Source: JAWBMQ01 sp038828875 (GTDB taxonomy: Archaea > Nanobdellota > Nanobdellia > Woesearchaeales > JAWBMQ01). Taken from it: a stretch of DNA of 64,000 nucleotides. How positions within the stretch are numbered: the first letter of the stretch is position 1; each line of letters starts with the position of its first letter. Position numbers and translations under genes: made by a program. Positions 26,594 to 35,508 of this stretch are shown here, one piece after another. A model generated the notes under the pieces. It saw only the letters and a program-made list of their open reading frames with translations, was not told the DNA's origin and ran no database searches. The DNA is taken from contig JAWBMQ010000002.1 in assembly GCA_038828875.1 (NCBI GenBank), positions 62,001 through 126,000 on the forward strand. The letters are read 5' to 3'.

Positions 26594-27682
26594 ATGTTTT
26601 TAGAATTCCTTTTTGGTATTTTATTTGGAATAATTGCAGGATTGATTCCTTCAGTTCATATTAATTTTATTGCAGCAATTGTTCCTAGCAATTCGCCTTA
26701 TTTTTTGATTCCATTAGCTATAATTTTTTCTTACTTAAACACTATTCCAGCAATACTATTGCAATATGCAGATGATTATACAATAACTCTAAAAACTCAA
26801 GCAAGTGAATGGTTAAAACAAGGAAGAGCAATGGAAGCAATAGATTTGACAATTTTAGGTTCTTTTTATGCATCAATAATTTCAATAAATTTAGTTTTTC
26901 TCTTAGATTTTGTTCCATTAGATGCTATAAAATATTTTAGCGTTGCAGTTTTGGCAACGATAATAATTTATTTTCTAAAAATAGATTTTCTGATTTCTTT
27001 ACTATACGGCTTTCTTGGATTTTTCTCATTCAACTTCAAACAAGGACTTTTTCATATATTTTCTTTAGGCATTGCAACTTACAATTTTTTTCATTTTTCA
27101 AAATCCAAAATTCCAGAACAAAAAATAATCTATGGAAAAATTAAGCTAAAAGAATTAATTGCATTGATTTTCGTATCATTGTTATCGATAATCTTCTTAT
27201 TTTATCCAGGAATTACAAGTAGCTTAGCAATTGTTCCTTTAATGTATTTATTTAGAAATCAAAAAAACGAAAGATTATACTTTCTTTTCATAGGTGCATT
27301 GAACAGTGCAAGTTATGTTTTTGCACCTTTTTTATTGAAATTCAACATAGCAAGGAATTTTTTAGTTCAGAGATTAAAATTTACCTCAACCCTAGAATTT
27401 TATTTAGTCACAATAATAGCAGTAATTGTTTCATTTATTTTAGCAAGAAAAATCATGCTTTATAGCATTAAATTCATTTCTAAGTTAAACCTTCCTTTTT
27501 TCAACACAATAATATTTATTTTTACACTAATCCTTTCATTCTATTACGATAACATTTTTGGAATTTTAATTGGTTTTTGCTCGTACTTTTTAATATATTT
27601 GCTAAATTTTAAAAACAAACCTCGATACTTAATTTTAGCTTCAATCGCAATTCCTGTTTTCATGAAAAAGGTACTAAAATGA
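26594..27682 (+). CDS. Archaeal TctA-like membrane protein (COG1784)
   Basis: 362 residues, about nine to ten membrane helices. The N-terminal GIIAGLIPSVHINFIAAI corresponds to the GxxPGxHxN motif of the archaeal TctA-like family, related to the large membrane subunit of tripartite tricarboxylate transporters. A second copy-like motif is FLFYPGITSSLAIVPL. No periplasmic binding protein or small subunit is nearby, as usual for the archaeal version. Transport of a carboxylate is a family-level guess. It overlaps the next gene by 4 bp. Confidence 0.8.
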   Translation: MFLEFLFGILFGIIAGLIPSVHINFIAAIVPSNSPYFLIPLAIIFSYLNTIPAILLQYADDYTITLKTQASEWLKQGRAMEAIDLTILGSFYASIISINLVFLLDFVPLDAIKYFSVAVLATIIIYFLKIDFLISLLYGFLGFFSFNFKQGLFHIFSLGIATYNFFHFSKSKIPEQKIIYGKIKLKELIALIFVSLLSIIFLFYPGITSSLAIVPLMYLFRNQKNERLYFLFIGALNSASYVFAPFLLKFNIARNFLVQRLKFTSTLEFYLVTIIAVIVSFILARKIMLYSIKFISKLNLPFFNTIIFIFTLILSFYYDNIFGILIGFCSYFLIYLLNFKNKPRYLILASIAIPVFMKKVLK

Positions 27683-28788
27683 AGCTTGAAAAGTTATTTT
27701 ATGCATTAGCTGTAACAGTTATACTCATTCTTACCTTGAATTATTACGTTAATCAACAACCAAAAACAATAACAAAAGAAAATAAACAATTAAGAACAAT
27801 TCAGGAAGATTCAGCAATAATTTTTATCAATGAAACTACAGAATATGAGCAATATTTTTGCAACATAGAAGATTGTTTAGATAGATTAAAACTTTTGTTT
27901 GAGAATCAATCAGTAATTTGTTTATTCTACAATGCAGATCCAGAACTTATTGATTATCTTGCAAAAAATTCTAAAAGCTTTAAACTTTACCTTGACAAAG
28001 TTGCAGAGAATAAATCATTTAATGTTAATGTAACTTTTATTTCTTACAAATTTGGAATATTTCATGCTAAAATTTGTTTAGTAGAAAATATTACAGTAAT
28101 TCAAAGTTTCAACCCTACTAAGAAAAATGCATTTTACGATGTTAATGATCAATTCATAATTCATTCAGAAAATATTACAAAATTTCTTAAGAAAACAATA
28201 ACTGAAGAAAATTTAAAGAGTAGAAAGCCATTTAAAATCAAAACAAATAAGATCTGTATTACAAATTCAAACATAGAAAATTTAATTCTTGAAAACATAA
28301 ACAATAAAACCAAATTTATGCTTTACACATTAACTTTAGAATCTATAGCTAATGCATTAGAAAGCTATAATTCTGAAGGATTAAGATCAACATATAACAA
28401 TAAATATTCAAAATTTCCAAACAACACAATAACTTTCAAAAATAAAATTGGTCAATTGCATTTAAAGGTTTTTTTCAATGAAAATTCAGTAATTTCAGGA
28501 AGTTTTAATCCTACTAAATCGGCAACACTTTACAATTATGAAATTTCAATAATGGTAAATGATACGACTTTAGCAAAAAAATACCACAATTTTTACAATT
28601 TTCTTAAAGAATTAACTCAAAATGAAGAAAATTTAGCTAAAGTAAAAGAATTCTTAATAAAGTATAATATAACAATTTCTAGAAAAGAGTATGATGTCTT
28701 AATAAGAAACAACAAAAAATATTACAATTTTACTAATGAAAAAGGCATTTACTACATAGCTTTTGTTCCTTTAAAAGAAATAAAATGA
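27679..28788 (+). CDS. Membrane-anchored phospholipase-D-superfamily protein with HKE motifs
   Basis: 369 residues. One N-terminal membrane segment (8-20 or so) puts the rest outside the cell. Two phosphodiesterase half-sites follow: H129-x-K131-x4-E136 leading to S143-F-N145, and H261-x-K263-x4-E268 leading to G274-S-F-N277. This is the PLD superfamily HxKxxxxD…GSxN pattern with Glu in place of Asp at both sites and a loop one residue shorter. Two half-sites in one chain make a pseudo-dimer. Possible roles are extracellular nuclease or lipase. The stop codon is shared with the 3' end of the RNase P RNA on the other strand. Confidence 0.72.
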   Translation: MKLEKLFYALAVTVILILTLNYYVNQQPKTITKENKQLRTIQEDSAIIFINETTEYEQYFCNIEDCLDRLKLLFENQSVICLFYNADPELIDYLAKNSKSFKLYLDKVAENKSFNVNVTFISYKFGIFHAKICLVENITVIQSFNPTKKNAFYDVNDQFIIHSENITKFLKKTITEENLKSRKPFKIKTNKICITNSNIENLILENINNKTKFMLYTLTLESIANALESYNSEGLRSTYNNKYSKFPNNTITFKNKIGQLHLKVFFNENSVISGSFNPTKSATLYNYEISIMVNDTTLAKKYHNFYNFLKELTQNEENLAKVKEFLIKYNITISRKEYDVLIRNNKKYYNFTNEKGIYYIAFVPLKEIK

Positions 28789-29014
28789 GGCAACCATGTA
28801 AGCCCCTTTTTGTTTTCCAAATTGGAAGACAGCATCAGTCTAAGCGTTTAAAACTTGCTCCCGAGAGCATTTTTTTCAACACGCTTTTGGCATGTCAATA
28901 TCTTTCATCCTTAGCCAAAAGCAGGAATTTTCTTTCCTTAAAGGCTTTCGCCTTTGCTCTCTTTTTAAGGGAGAGGGGACTTTCCTCGTTTCCGAAGCTG
29001 TCCTGGTTGCCTCA
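28786..29014 (-). ncRNA. rnpB: RNase P RNA (catalytic subunit of tRNA 5' processing)
   Basis: A GC-rich block in AT-rich DNA. Read on the minus strand it has P1, a perfect 10-bp pairing of its ends (UGAGGCAACC with GGUUGCCUCA); P2, GGACAGC with GCUGUCU; P3, a UCG-GAAA-CGA hairpin; and the universally conserved CR-I, GAGGAAAGUCCCC (28975-28987). CR-V is GGGGCUUAC (28796-28806 region), pairing with CR-I as P4. Further stems are AAAGGC-GAAA-GCCUUU, GCUUUUGGC with GCCAAAAGC, and UGCUC-UCGG-GAGCA. At about 229 nt it is small for an archaeal type-A RNA. Its 3' end meets the stop codon of the PLD gene. Confidence 0.95.
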
Positions 29015-29044
29015 GGCTAAATAATGGATTAAAATTTAATAATT

Positions 29045-30058
29045 TTACGATTTATTTAATTCTTTCTTAAGCATTTCACTTTTTTTAATGAAATAATAGC
29101 TAAGACCAATTAAAACGTTTATTGTGTAAAGACCTCTAACGATAAGTATGAAACCCAATGCATCAGTTTTACTTAAACCTACTTCTGGGAAGAAAGTTAT
29201 ATATGTATATTCAAATCCACCTAGAGAAGCTGGAATAAAAGATAAAATCCAAACTACTATGTAAGATGTTAAAGCAAAACAAGCATAAAACAAAACTAGT
29301 TTTTTATGATTTAAAGCGTAGAAAAGAATAACGTACTTTAAAACTTCAAAGAACAATCCAATGTATTTGAAAATGAAAGCTTCGATTATAACTTTTTTAT
29401 TTTCTTTCTTAAGTACAAAGAACAAATCTTCTTCAAAATCCATTATTTTCTTTTTGATTTCATCAAACTTTTTGAAATGGAACGTAGAATAAAGCCAAGA
29501 TAATATTGCAGAAAATATTCTTTTTCTTAAAATTAGCATGTATAAGAATAATGATAAGAAAATTACAAGCATTAATGAAATAGCTATCATCGCTATTTTA
29601 ATATACAAAGGAATTTCTGAAAAAAGAACAACAAAAGATGCAACACTTAACAAAGAACCATAAGCAATAACTTCAATAGTTCTTTCTAATGCAATAGTAG
29701 CAATTATCGTTTTTGCTTTCCTTTCATGGTTAGCTAAAATACTAGGAACAAAAACATCTCCGCCAATGCCAACAAAAGGAGTAACGTAACTTATTGCTTG
29801 GCTAGCAATTTTTGCAAGAAAAATTTCTAAAACATCTACCTTATAGAATGCTCTTAAAATTTTATACCAAGCTAATGACCAAAAGAAAGGAATTAATAGA
29901 TTTATTAAGATAAGTAAAGGAATAAATTGCCATTTAAAAATATCTTTTAACTTATAAAAATCATGAAAAGAAATTTTAGTTAGAAATAGATAAAATAGTA
30001 AAATCAATAGCGAAATCTCTGCAATCAATTTTACAATGTTTTTAAGTTTTGAGTGCAT
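29045..30058 (-). CDS. Flippase-like / LPG-synthase TM-domain protein (UPF0104)
   Basis: 337 residues, about eight membrane helices. It matches the lysylphosphatidylglycerol synthase transmembrane family without the synthase domain: early FFWSLAWYKILRAF, then ISYVTPFVGIGGDVFVPSIL (usual P…GGDxxR), ALERTIEVI and a late SFIPASLGGFEYTYITFF motif. Members are linked to lipid or polyprenyl-sugar flipping and to archaeal glycosylation (AglD C-terminal half), but the function is not established. The RNase P RNA begins about 30 bp downstream on the same strand. Confidence 0.85.
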   Translation of the reverse strand: MHSKLKNIVKLIAEISLLILLFYLFLTKISFHDFYKLKDIFKWQFIPLLILINLLIPFFWSLAWYKILRAFYKVDVLEIFLAKIASQAISYVTPFVGIGGDVFVPSILANHERKAKTIIATIALERTIEVIAYGSLLSVASFVVLFSEIPLYIKIAMIAISLMLVIFLSLFLYMLILRKRIFSAILSWLYSTFHFKKFDEIKKKIMDFEEDLFFVLKKENKKVIIEAFIFKYIGLFFEVLKYVILFYALNHKKLVLFYACFALTSYIVVWILSFIPASLGGFEYTYITFFPEVGLSKTDALGFILIVRGLYTINVLIGLSYYFIKKSEMLKKELNKS

Positions 30059-30136
30059 ATTTCAATATAAGAAAAGAAACAATATATAAATTTTTAGCAA
30101 AATATTTAAAAGGATAAGAATTTAAAAACCATTAAA

Positions 30137-32107
30137 ATGAAAAGAACCATCTTGCTTTTTTTATTAATATTATTTTTTTCAACATCTGTTTTTGGGTCAG
30201 AAATAGTTGGTAGAATTTCACTTTTAGCTGTTACTGAAAGTACTATAATCAAAGATGGTAGCGTTTTAGAAGCTGAGTTGAAAATAACTCCAGGTTCAGG
30301 AGCTGTTTATGTTGATACATTTCCTTACAGTAAATTAGATACTGTAGCTAGCATAAGATTTTCTAAAGAAATTGCTTGTAATTTTCTTGATTTGGATTGT
30401 TCAAATCTTGATTTTCATTATAGAATAAAATCAAATCTTCCTTTAAGTATGGAAGTTGGTGGTCCTAGTGCAGGTTCTGCATTTGCTTTGCTTAACATTT
30501 TACTTTTAGAGGATCTTAAAAGAGGAGAACAAGGAATAAAGGATTATCGTTACATTGCAATGACTGGAACAATAAATGCAGGAAGTTATATTGGTTACGT
30601 TAATGGTGTTGAATATAAAGTTAAAGCAGCAGTTAAAAATCATTTAAAATATGTTTTCATTCCAGATTTTACTTATGAAAAAGACGAATATTCTGATGAT
30701 AAAGAATACTTAAATTTTACAGGCTGTAAAAATTTTGGAAAAACAACTGTTTGTAAAGTGAATAATCTTTATGAGGTTTTAAGTCATTTAAATAAATTAG
30801 AAAATAAAAAAGAACAATTCGAGCAATATCAAACTAAAACAATAGAGGTTCCACAATATTATCATGAAGTGATGAATGAAATTGCAAAAAAACTGTGCAA
30901 GAGAGTAGAAGATTTGATGATCAATAATTTTGTAATAAACACTTCAAAGGAAATGAATTTAACAGATAGATATGAAAAGGGAAAATTAGCAGCAGAACAA
31001 GGAAATTATTACAGTGCAGCAAGTTTATGTTTAACTTCTTCTATTCAAATTCAAAAACTTTCATTGTATAATGAGATATTGTTTAAGATAAATATAAGCA
31101 ATCTTTCAAATGAAACAAAATCAAATTTGTCTTTGTTAATTTTTGAGGAAATTGAAAAATTAAAAGTTAAAGCAAATGAATTAAAAGAAAATGTTACAAA
31201 ATTTCAAAAGAACATTGAAAATTTGAAAGCTAAAAGCTTAGGAGATTTTCAAACTAAATTAATAGTTTTAGAAAGAATAGATGATGCACTTCAAAATTTA
31301 AAATCTATTGAAGAATTTAGCGTAAACGAAAATTCAACTTTTGAAGAAAATTATCTCTCTTATTTAATGATAATTGATAAATTAGGTTATGCGATAGAAA
31401 GAAGCTTTACTGTTGAGCTTTGGAGCATGTTTTTTGGGAAAGATAAGAAGGAAATAAATTTGGATTTGAATAAAGTTAAAGAGTTGTGCGAACAAAAGCT
31501 TTTCGAAGCTAAAGAAGTTTTTTATTATATTAATTATTATGTTCCTTCATTTAATGAATCTAACACATTATCAAAAGCAGAAGAGTACATGAAAAATAAA
31601 GACTATGTAAGTTGTGTTTATTTTTCAACAAGAGCTAAAGTAGAGTTGCAAAGTGCATTAGTAGGAAGTGAAGATAAAAACAAAACAGTAGAAGAATTAT
31701 TAAAACTTTTAAAAGCAACATTAGTGGAGCAAGCAAATCAAGGTTACTTTGCTATTCTTGGTTACAGTTATTTTGAATATGCAAACACTCTAAAAAATTT
31801 TGATATTGATTCAGCGTATAGCTTTGCATTTCAAGGAATTGAATTAAGTGATTTGGAGATGTACTTTAAAACAAAGAAGAGAGAAAACATTATGTTTTAT
31901 GAAAGAAATCAATATTTGAATGGATTTTACAACGGCTTTTTGTTAGCAATTCTGTTAATTACTTTTATTTTCCTTTTTGCAAAGTTAATAAATTTTAAAA
32001 ATAAAGAAAACAAATTTATCAAACATCAATGTATCTTTCAAAAAATTTTGTTTAACAATAAAAAATGGAAAAAGAAAAAAATACCAATTTTCAAAAAAAG
32101 AAGATAA
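30137..32107 (+). CDS. Secreted/membrane Lon-like S16 serine protease (COG1750)
   Basis: 656 residues. A signal peptide (2-20) leads into an S16 Lon-type protease domain without an ATPase. The catalytic dyad is Ser111 in GGPSAGSAF and Lys161 in GYVNGVEYKVKAA, with GTINAGS between. A long helical region (~230-600) follows, and then a C-terminal membrane helix (NGFLLAILLITFIFLFA) and a very basic tail, so the protease faces outward and is tethered by its C-terminus. This is the architecture of the archaeal COG1750 family. Substrates are unknown; surface quality control or processing is plausible. Confidence 0.9.
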   Translation: MKRTILLFLLILFFSTSVFGSEIVGRISLLAVTESTIIKDGSVLEAELKITPGSGAVYVDTFPYSKLDTVASIRFSKEIACNFLDLDCSNLDFHYRIKSNLPLSMEVGGPSAGSAFALLNILLLEDLKRGEQGIKDYRYIAMTGTINAGSYIGYVNGVEYKVKAAVKNHLKYVFIPDFTYEKDEYSDDKEYLNFTGCKNFGKTTVCKVNNLYEVLSHLNKLENKKEQFEQYQTKTIEVPQYYHEVMNEIAKKLCKRVEDLMINNFVINTSKEMNLTDRYEKGKLAAEQGNYYSAASLCLTSSIQIQKLSLYNEILFKINISNLSNETKSNLSLLIFEEIEKLKVKANELKENVTKFQKNIENLKAKSLGDFQTKLIVLERIDDALQNLKSIEEFSVNENSTFEENYLSYLMIIDKLGYAIERSFTVELWSMFFGKDKKEINLDLNKVKELCEQKLFEAKEVFYYINYYVPSFNESNTLSKAEEYMKNKDYVSCVYFSTRAKVELQSALVGSEDKNKTVEELLKLLKATLVEQANQGYFAILGYSYFEYANTLKNFDIDSAYSFAFQGIELSDLEMYFKTKKRENIMFYERNQYLNGFYNGFLLAILLITFIFLFAKLINFKNKENKFIKHQCIFQKILFNNKKWKKKKIPIFKKRR

Positions 32108-32691
32108 ATTCTAAGTTAAAAAGACACATCTTTTATGTTTTTTTATTGTTTATTGTAGTTTATTTTACTCTTCTTTTATCTTGCATAGATAATTCTAAAG
32201 TTTCTAATTTAATAGGAGAATCTGAAATTGAATTTCAAGGAAAGGGAAGGTTTTACAATTTTATTTACGATTTTTATAATTTAACAGTTTTTATTTCTGA
32301 AGATGATTTAAAAGATAAATCAGAGCAAAATTATAAATCCCTTTTGGTGTTTTTTGTTAATAATGATTTTAAACAATGTGAAAGAAATTATGTAATTGGA
32401 TATAAATTTGGTAAATACTTTATTTGTCATAAGGAAGTTTGTGCATATAAGCAGCTTGATTTAGAAATTGAGAATTTATTGCTAAACATTATAAATGCAA
32501 TAAAAAGAAATAAAAGTGTAAGCTATGAAGTTAATATTGTTTTAGGGAATCAATTAATATCACAAAATAATAATCCAACAAATTTAACTTTTCTAGGAAA
32601 GATTACTGAATTTAATGAACCTTGCTTTGAAGCTTACGTTACTGATTTTAAGAAAAAATTAAAAGTAAGAGCAGAAATTCTTTACAGCTAA
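32065..32691 (+). CDS. Membrane-anchored hypothetical protein
   Basis: 208 residues. A basic N-terminus is followed by one membrane helix (~23-39, ending LLLSCID) and an extracytoplasmic domain with several cysteines (in FKQCERN, YFICHKEVCAYK and EPCFEAY), which could form disulfides. The start lies 43 bp inside the end of the Lon-like protease gene, so the two are coupled, and it may be a partner or substrate of that protease. The Cys next to the helix could be a lipobox, but the preceding residues are not typical. No family recognised. Confidence 0.65.
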   Translation: MEKEKNTNFQKKKINSKLKRHIFYVFLLFIVVYFTLLLSCIDNSKVSNLIGESEIEFQGKGRFYNFIYDFYNLTVFISEDDLKDKSEQNYKSLLVFFVNNDFKQCERNYVIGYKFGKYFICHKEVCAYKQLDLEIENLLLNIINAIKRNKSVSYEVNIVLGNQLISQNNNPTNLTFLGKITEFNEPCFEAYVTDFKKKLKVRAEILYS

Positions 32692-33104
32692 TTTATCAAT
32701 TTCAAATTTCCTGTGATTTTGTCAATTTTATCTGATTTATCAGGACCAAAACCAATACAAGTTAACGTTCCTTCTTCAACTACTGTTTTTCCAGCGTCAT
32801 GAATTACGGTACTTAGAATCCCTTCACTTTCTGCTTTTTCTTTTAATTTCCAGATTTCTTCTTGATTTTCAACAGCAACTACAACTTTTTTACTTCCATT
32901 TTTTTGCCATTCTTTCAGAATTTCAGGATTGTATTTCAAGCATTTTAGTGCAAGTTCTACTGCAGCATGAGCTACTTGTGCAGACATTTTTCCTTTAGGT
33001 AATTTCAAATCTTTCCTTACTGCAATAACCATCTTATAATCACTATCATCATAGTTCAAAATTTTCATAAGTTGTTTTATATTGTCATTTTCTTTGATGT
33101 TCAT
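32688..33104 (-). CDS. pth2: Peptidyl-tRNA hydrolase Pth2
   Basis: 138 residues. It releases peptidyl groups from prematurely dropped tRNAs. The sequence has the Pth2 hallmarks MVIAVRKDLKLPKGKMSAQVAHAAVELAL, VVVAVENQEEIWKLKEKAE, TVIHDAGKTVVEEGTLTCIGFGP and the closing DKITGNLKLI. An N-terminal extension of about 20 residues precedes the core; an internal Met13 is an alternative start. A GTGAT sequence just before the ATG may serve as a weak ribosome site. It converges with a 4-bp overlap on the preceding gene. Confidence 0.95.
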   Translation of the reverse strand: MNIKENDNIKQLMKILNYDDSDYKMVIAVRKDLKLPKGKMSAQVAHAAVELALKCLKYNPEILKEWQKNGSKKVVVAVENQEEIWKLKEKAESEGILSTVIHDAGKTVVEEGTLTCIGFGPDKSDKIDKITGNLKLIN

Positions 33105-33220
33105 AATATCACATAATTCCTATACTAGTATAGTTTATAAATCTTTTTATATTGCTAGTTTTCAAAATTCTAATAAATCAAAAGATTTAAAAATCGAATT
33201 TTCTAAAATATGCTACTGCT

Positions 33221-34534
33221 ATGGAACTAAATCATTTTAAATTTTTAAAGTCACTCAATCATGAAAGATTGATTTTTCTCTATTACACTATATTTGAAAG
33301 TATATATCTTGCTACTTTTGATAGATTTATTATCCCTTTTTTAGTTTCTAAAAATGTTTCAAACGTTTGGATTTCAAATTTAATCGCTTTAATTTATCTC
33401 TTAAGTGGAATAATTGGTTTATTTTATGCTAATTTAGCTACTTCAAACAACAGAAAAAAGATTTTGGTTTATACTATTTCATTTCAGGTAGTTTCTTTGT
33501 TTATTTTTTTTATACTATCTTTTTTTAATGTTTTATGGTATATTTACTTAATTCTTTCATTAATAATTTTGATCTTACAACTTTCCTATGCTCCTGTTTC
33601 AACATCATTATATGGAGATTTGATTAAAGGAAACAACGATGAAAATACATATTTAGGAATAAGAGCTGCTATTGCAGAGTTTACAATTTTTGTAATTTCT
33701 TTTATCTTTTCACTTCTTTTAGATATATCTTTAAAATGGTTTGTGCTAATATTTTTAATTGCTTTTCTTGGAAGATTTTTGAGTTTGTTAATTCTTAAAA
33801 GAAGATTCAAAAATCCAAAAACATCTTTAGAAAAGCTATCTTTCAAAGAATTTCTAAGGAATATGAATGTTACTAATTTTGGACTTTTTGCAGAATTTTT
33901 ATTCTTCTTTTACTTCGCAGCATATATTGCTGTACCTTTTTTTACACCCTATATGTTTAAAGAATTGAATTTCAATTACATTCAGTATTTCGTTATAAAT
34001 TCTCTAATGTCAATAGTAATCGTTTTTTTCAGTCCATTGATTGGAAAGCTTTGTGATAAATACGGTGAAAGAGCTATTTTTGTTTCAGCAGGTTTTATTA
34101 TTGCAACAATTCCTTTTTTATGGACATTAAGTAAAAATTTTGTTTATCTTGTTTTCATAGAAATTTTTGCATCATTTGGTTGGGCAAGTTTCAATTTAGC
34201 AACTGCAGATTTTTTAATTACTCATGTTGATTCTAAGATTAGACATACTATAACTGCTTATATCTTTTTTATAAGAAATTTAGGAATTGCAATTGGTTCT
34301 TTCTTAGGTTCATTTTTAATAACTCAAAGCACAACTATAGTTGGAATTTTCATAGTTTCATCAATTTTAAGATTTTTAGCAGTGCTTCTTTTTGGAATGA
34401 ACGTTAAAGAAACGAAGACCGTTGAAAAATTCAAATTTTTGAACTTTATAAATGAGAAGTTGCATCAAATTAAGCTGTTGCCTAAAAAATCAGAAGATAA
34501 GAAAAGAGATCTTTATTATTTAAACAAACCATAA
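33221..34534 (+). CDS. MFS transporter
   Basis: 437 residues, about twelve membrane helices in two halves joined at FKNPKTSLEKLSFKEF. The second half shows the family loop motif between helices (IGKLCDKYGERAIF, equivalent to GxLaDrxGrr). The sequence ends in a basic cytoplasmic tail. The substrate is not predictable; the Tyr/Phe-rich first half does not match sugar or drug subfamilies I can name. It is a single gene with a TATA-like element upstream. Confidence 0.85.
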   Translation: MELNHFKFLKSLNHERLIFLYYTIFESIYLATFDRFIIPFLVSKNVSNVWISNLIALIYLLSGIIGLFYANLATSNNRKKILVYTISFQVVSLFIFFILSFFNVLWYIYLILSLIILILQLSYAPVSTSLYGDLIKGNNDENTYLGIRAAIAEFTIFVISFIFSLLLDISLKWFVLIFLIAFLGRFLSLLILKRRFKNPKTSLEKLSFKEFLRNMNVTNFGLFAEFLFFFYFAAYIAVPFFTPYMFKELNFNYIQYFVINSLMSIVIVFFSPLIGKLCDKYGERAIFVSAGFIIATIPFLWTLSKNFVYLVFIEIFASFGWASFNLATADFLITHVDSKIRHTITAYIFFIRNLGIAIGSFLGSFLITQSTTIVGIFIVSSILRFLAVLLFGMNVKETKTVEKFKFLNFINEKLHQIKLLPKKSEDKKRDLYYLNKP

Positions 34535-34537
34535 TTT

Positions 34538-35497
34538 TCACAATTTTTTATTGAATTCTTTTTCTCTTTCTTTTTTATACTCTTCAACAATCTTCCAAAA
34601 ATCATCCTGAATCTTTTCAAAAACTACAATGAATTTTTTTTCTTCTAAAATTTTAGCGTTTATTTCTTTATAACTTTCTTTTTCTTTTTCATAAATCTTT
34701 CCATCTTTGAATTGATATTTATATTTGAAAGAATTGTAATTTTCTTTGATTGCAAAGGGCATGTTTTTTAAAGAAGCTTCCAAAAGCTCTTGAATGAATT
34801 CATTATTCTTTTCTAAATCTTCTTTTAAACAGTAGATCTTTGAAGTAAGCATTAGCATTCTTTCATTGATTTCTCTTTTTCTTTTTTCTTTTTCTTCTAA
34901 AAATTTATTTTTCCAGAACTCAATTTCTTTTTCATATTCTTTGGTTTTTATCTTGCTTATTCTGTTGTAATTTATTGTTTTTATCTCTTGAATGTTTCTC
35001 AATTCTTCAACTTCAATTCCTTTGATTTCGTTCAAAATTTGATCAATTGTTTTATTAGTGGTAAGTAAAAGCTCTAAAAATTTTTCAATATCTACATTTT
35101 CATCAATTTTTTTAATTGCTTTGTTTATTCTTGATTGAATTTTTTTAAAAACGTAAAAGGCGCTTACTAAAGCATCGTATTCATGAGTGTTCAGTTTCAG
35201 ATCATCACAGTAACTTTGAAACAATTCTTTCTTTTCATGAAAATTTAGATCATGATCTGGCTTAATTAATTTTGAGTTGAATTTTTTTGCTATTAATTCA
35301 ACGTTACTAGGAGCTTTAGCTTTATCACAACCACACAATAAGATTTTTCCAGGACTAGAACTTTTTTCAATTTCATAGATCATTTCTTCAACAGATGCAT
35401 TTTTTTTAGAAAACAAAGTTTTTATTTTTCCATCTAAGCTTATCAATGCAAAAGCACTGTTTGTTCCAGGATCAACGCCTAGGATGTAATGTTTCAT
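34538..35497 (-). CDS. DUF460 protein, RuvC/YqgF-like RNase H fold
   Basis: 319 residues. It opens KHYILGVDPGTNSAFALISLDG, the first strand of an RNase H-like fold with the catalytic-type Asp, as in RuvC/YqgF and the archaeal DUF460 family (COG2433). Other acidic strands are LLCGCDKAKAP and EYDALVSAFYVF. The second half is a long coiled coil, also typical. The frame extends to a TTG at 35518, but the ATG at 35497 directly precedes the conserved strand and avoids overlap. The predicted role is nucleic-acid processing. It follows a Cas4-like nuclease gene, probably in one operon. Confidence 0.85.
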   Translation of the reverse strand: MKHYILGVDPGTNSAFALISLDGKIKTLFSKKNASVEEMIYEIEKSSSPGKILLCGCDKAKAPSNVELIAKKFNSKLIKPDHDLNFHEKKELFQSYCDDLKLNTHEYDALVSAFYVFKKIQSRINKAIKKIDENVDIEKFLELLLTTNKTIDQILNEIKGIEVEELRNIQEIKTINYNRISKIKTKEYEKEIEFWKNKFLEEKEKRKREINERMLMLTSKIYCLKEDLEKNNEFIQELLEASLKNMPFAIKENYNSFKYKYQFKDGKIYEKEKESYKEINAKILEEKKFIVVFEKIQDDFWKIVEEYKKEREKEFNKKL

Positions 35498-35508
35498 TTT
35501 ATGTGCTT

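Noticed and set aside
28785..29024. A 79-codon open frame on the plus strand
   Set aside because: It covers the RNase P RNA gene, has unusual composition for a protein here, and its codons are explained by the conserved RNA stems on the other strand.
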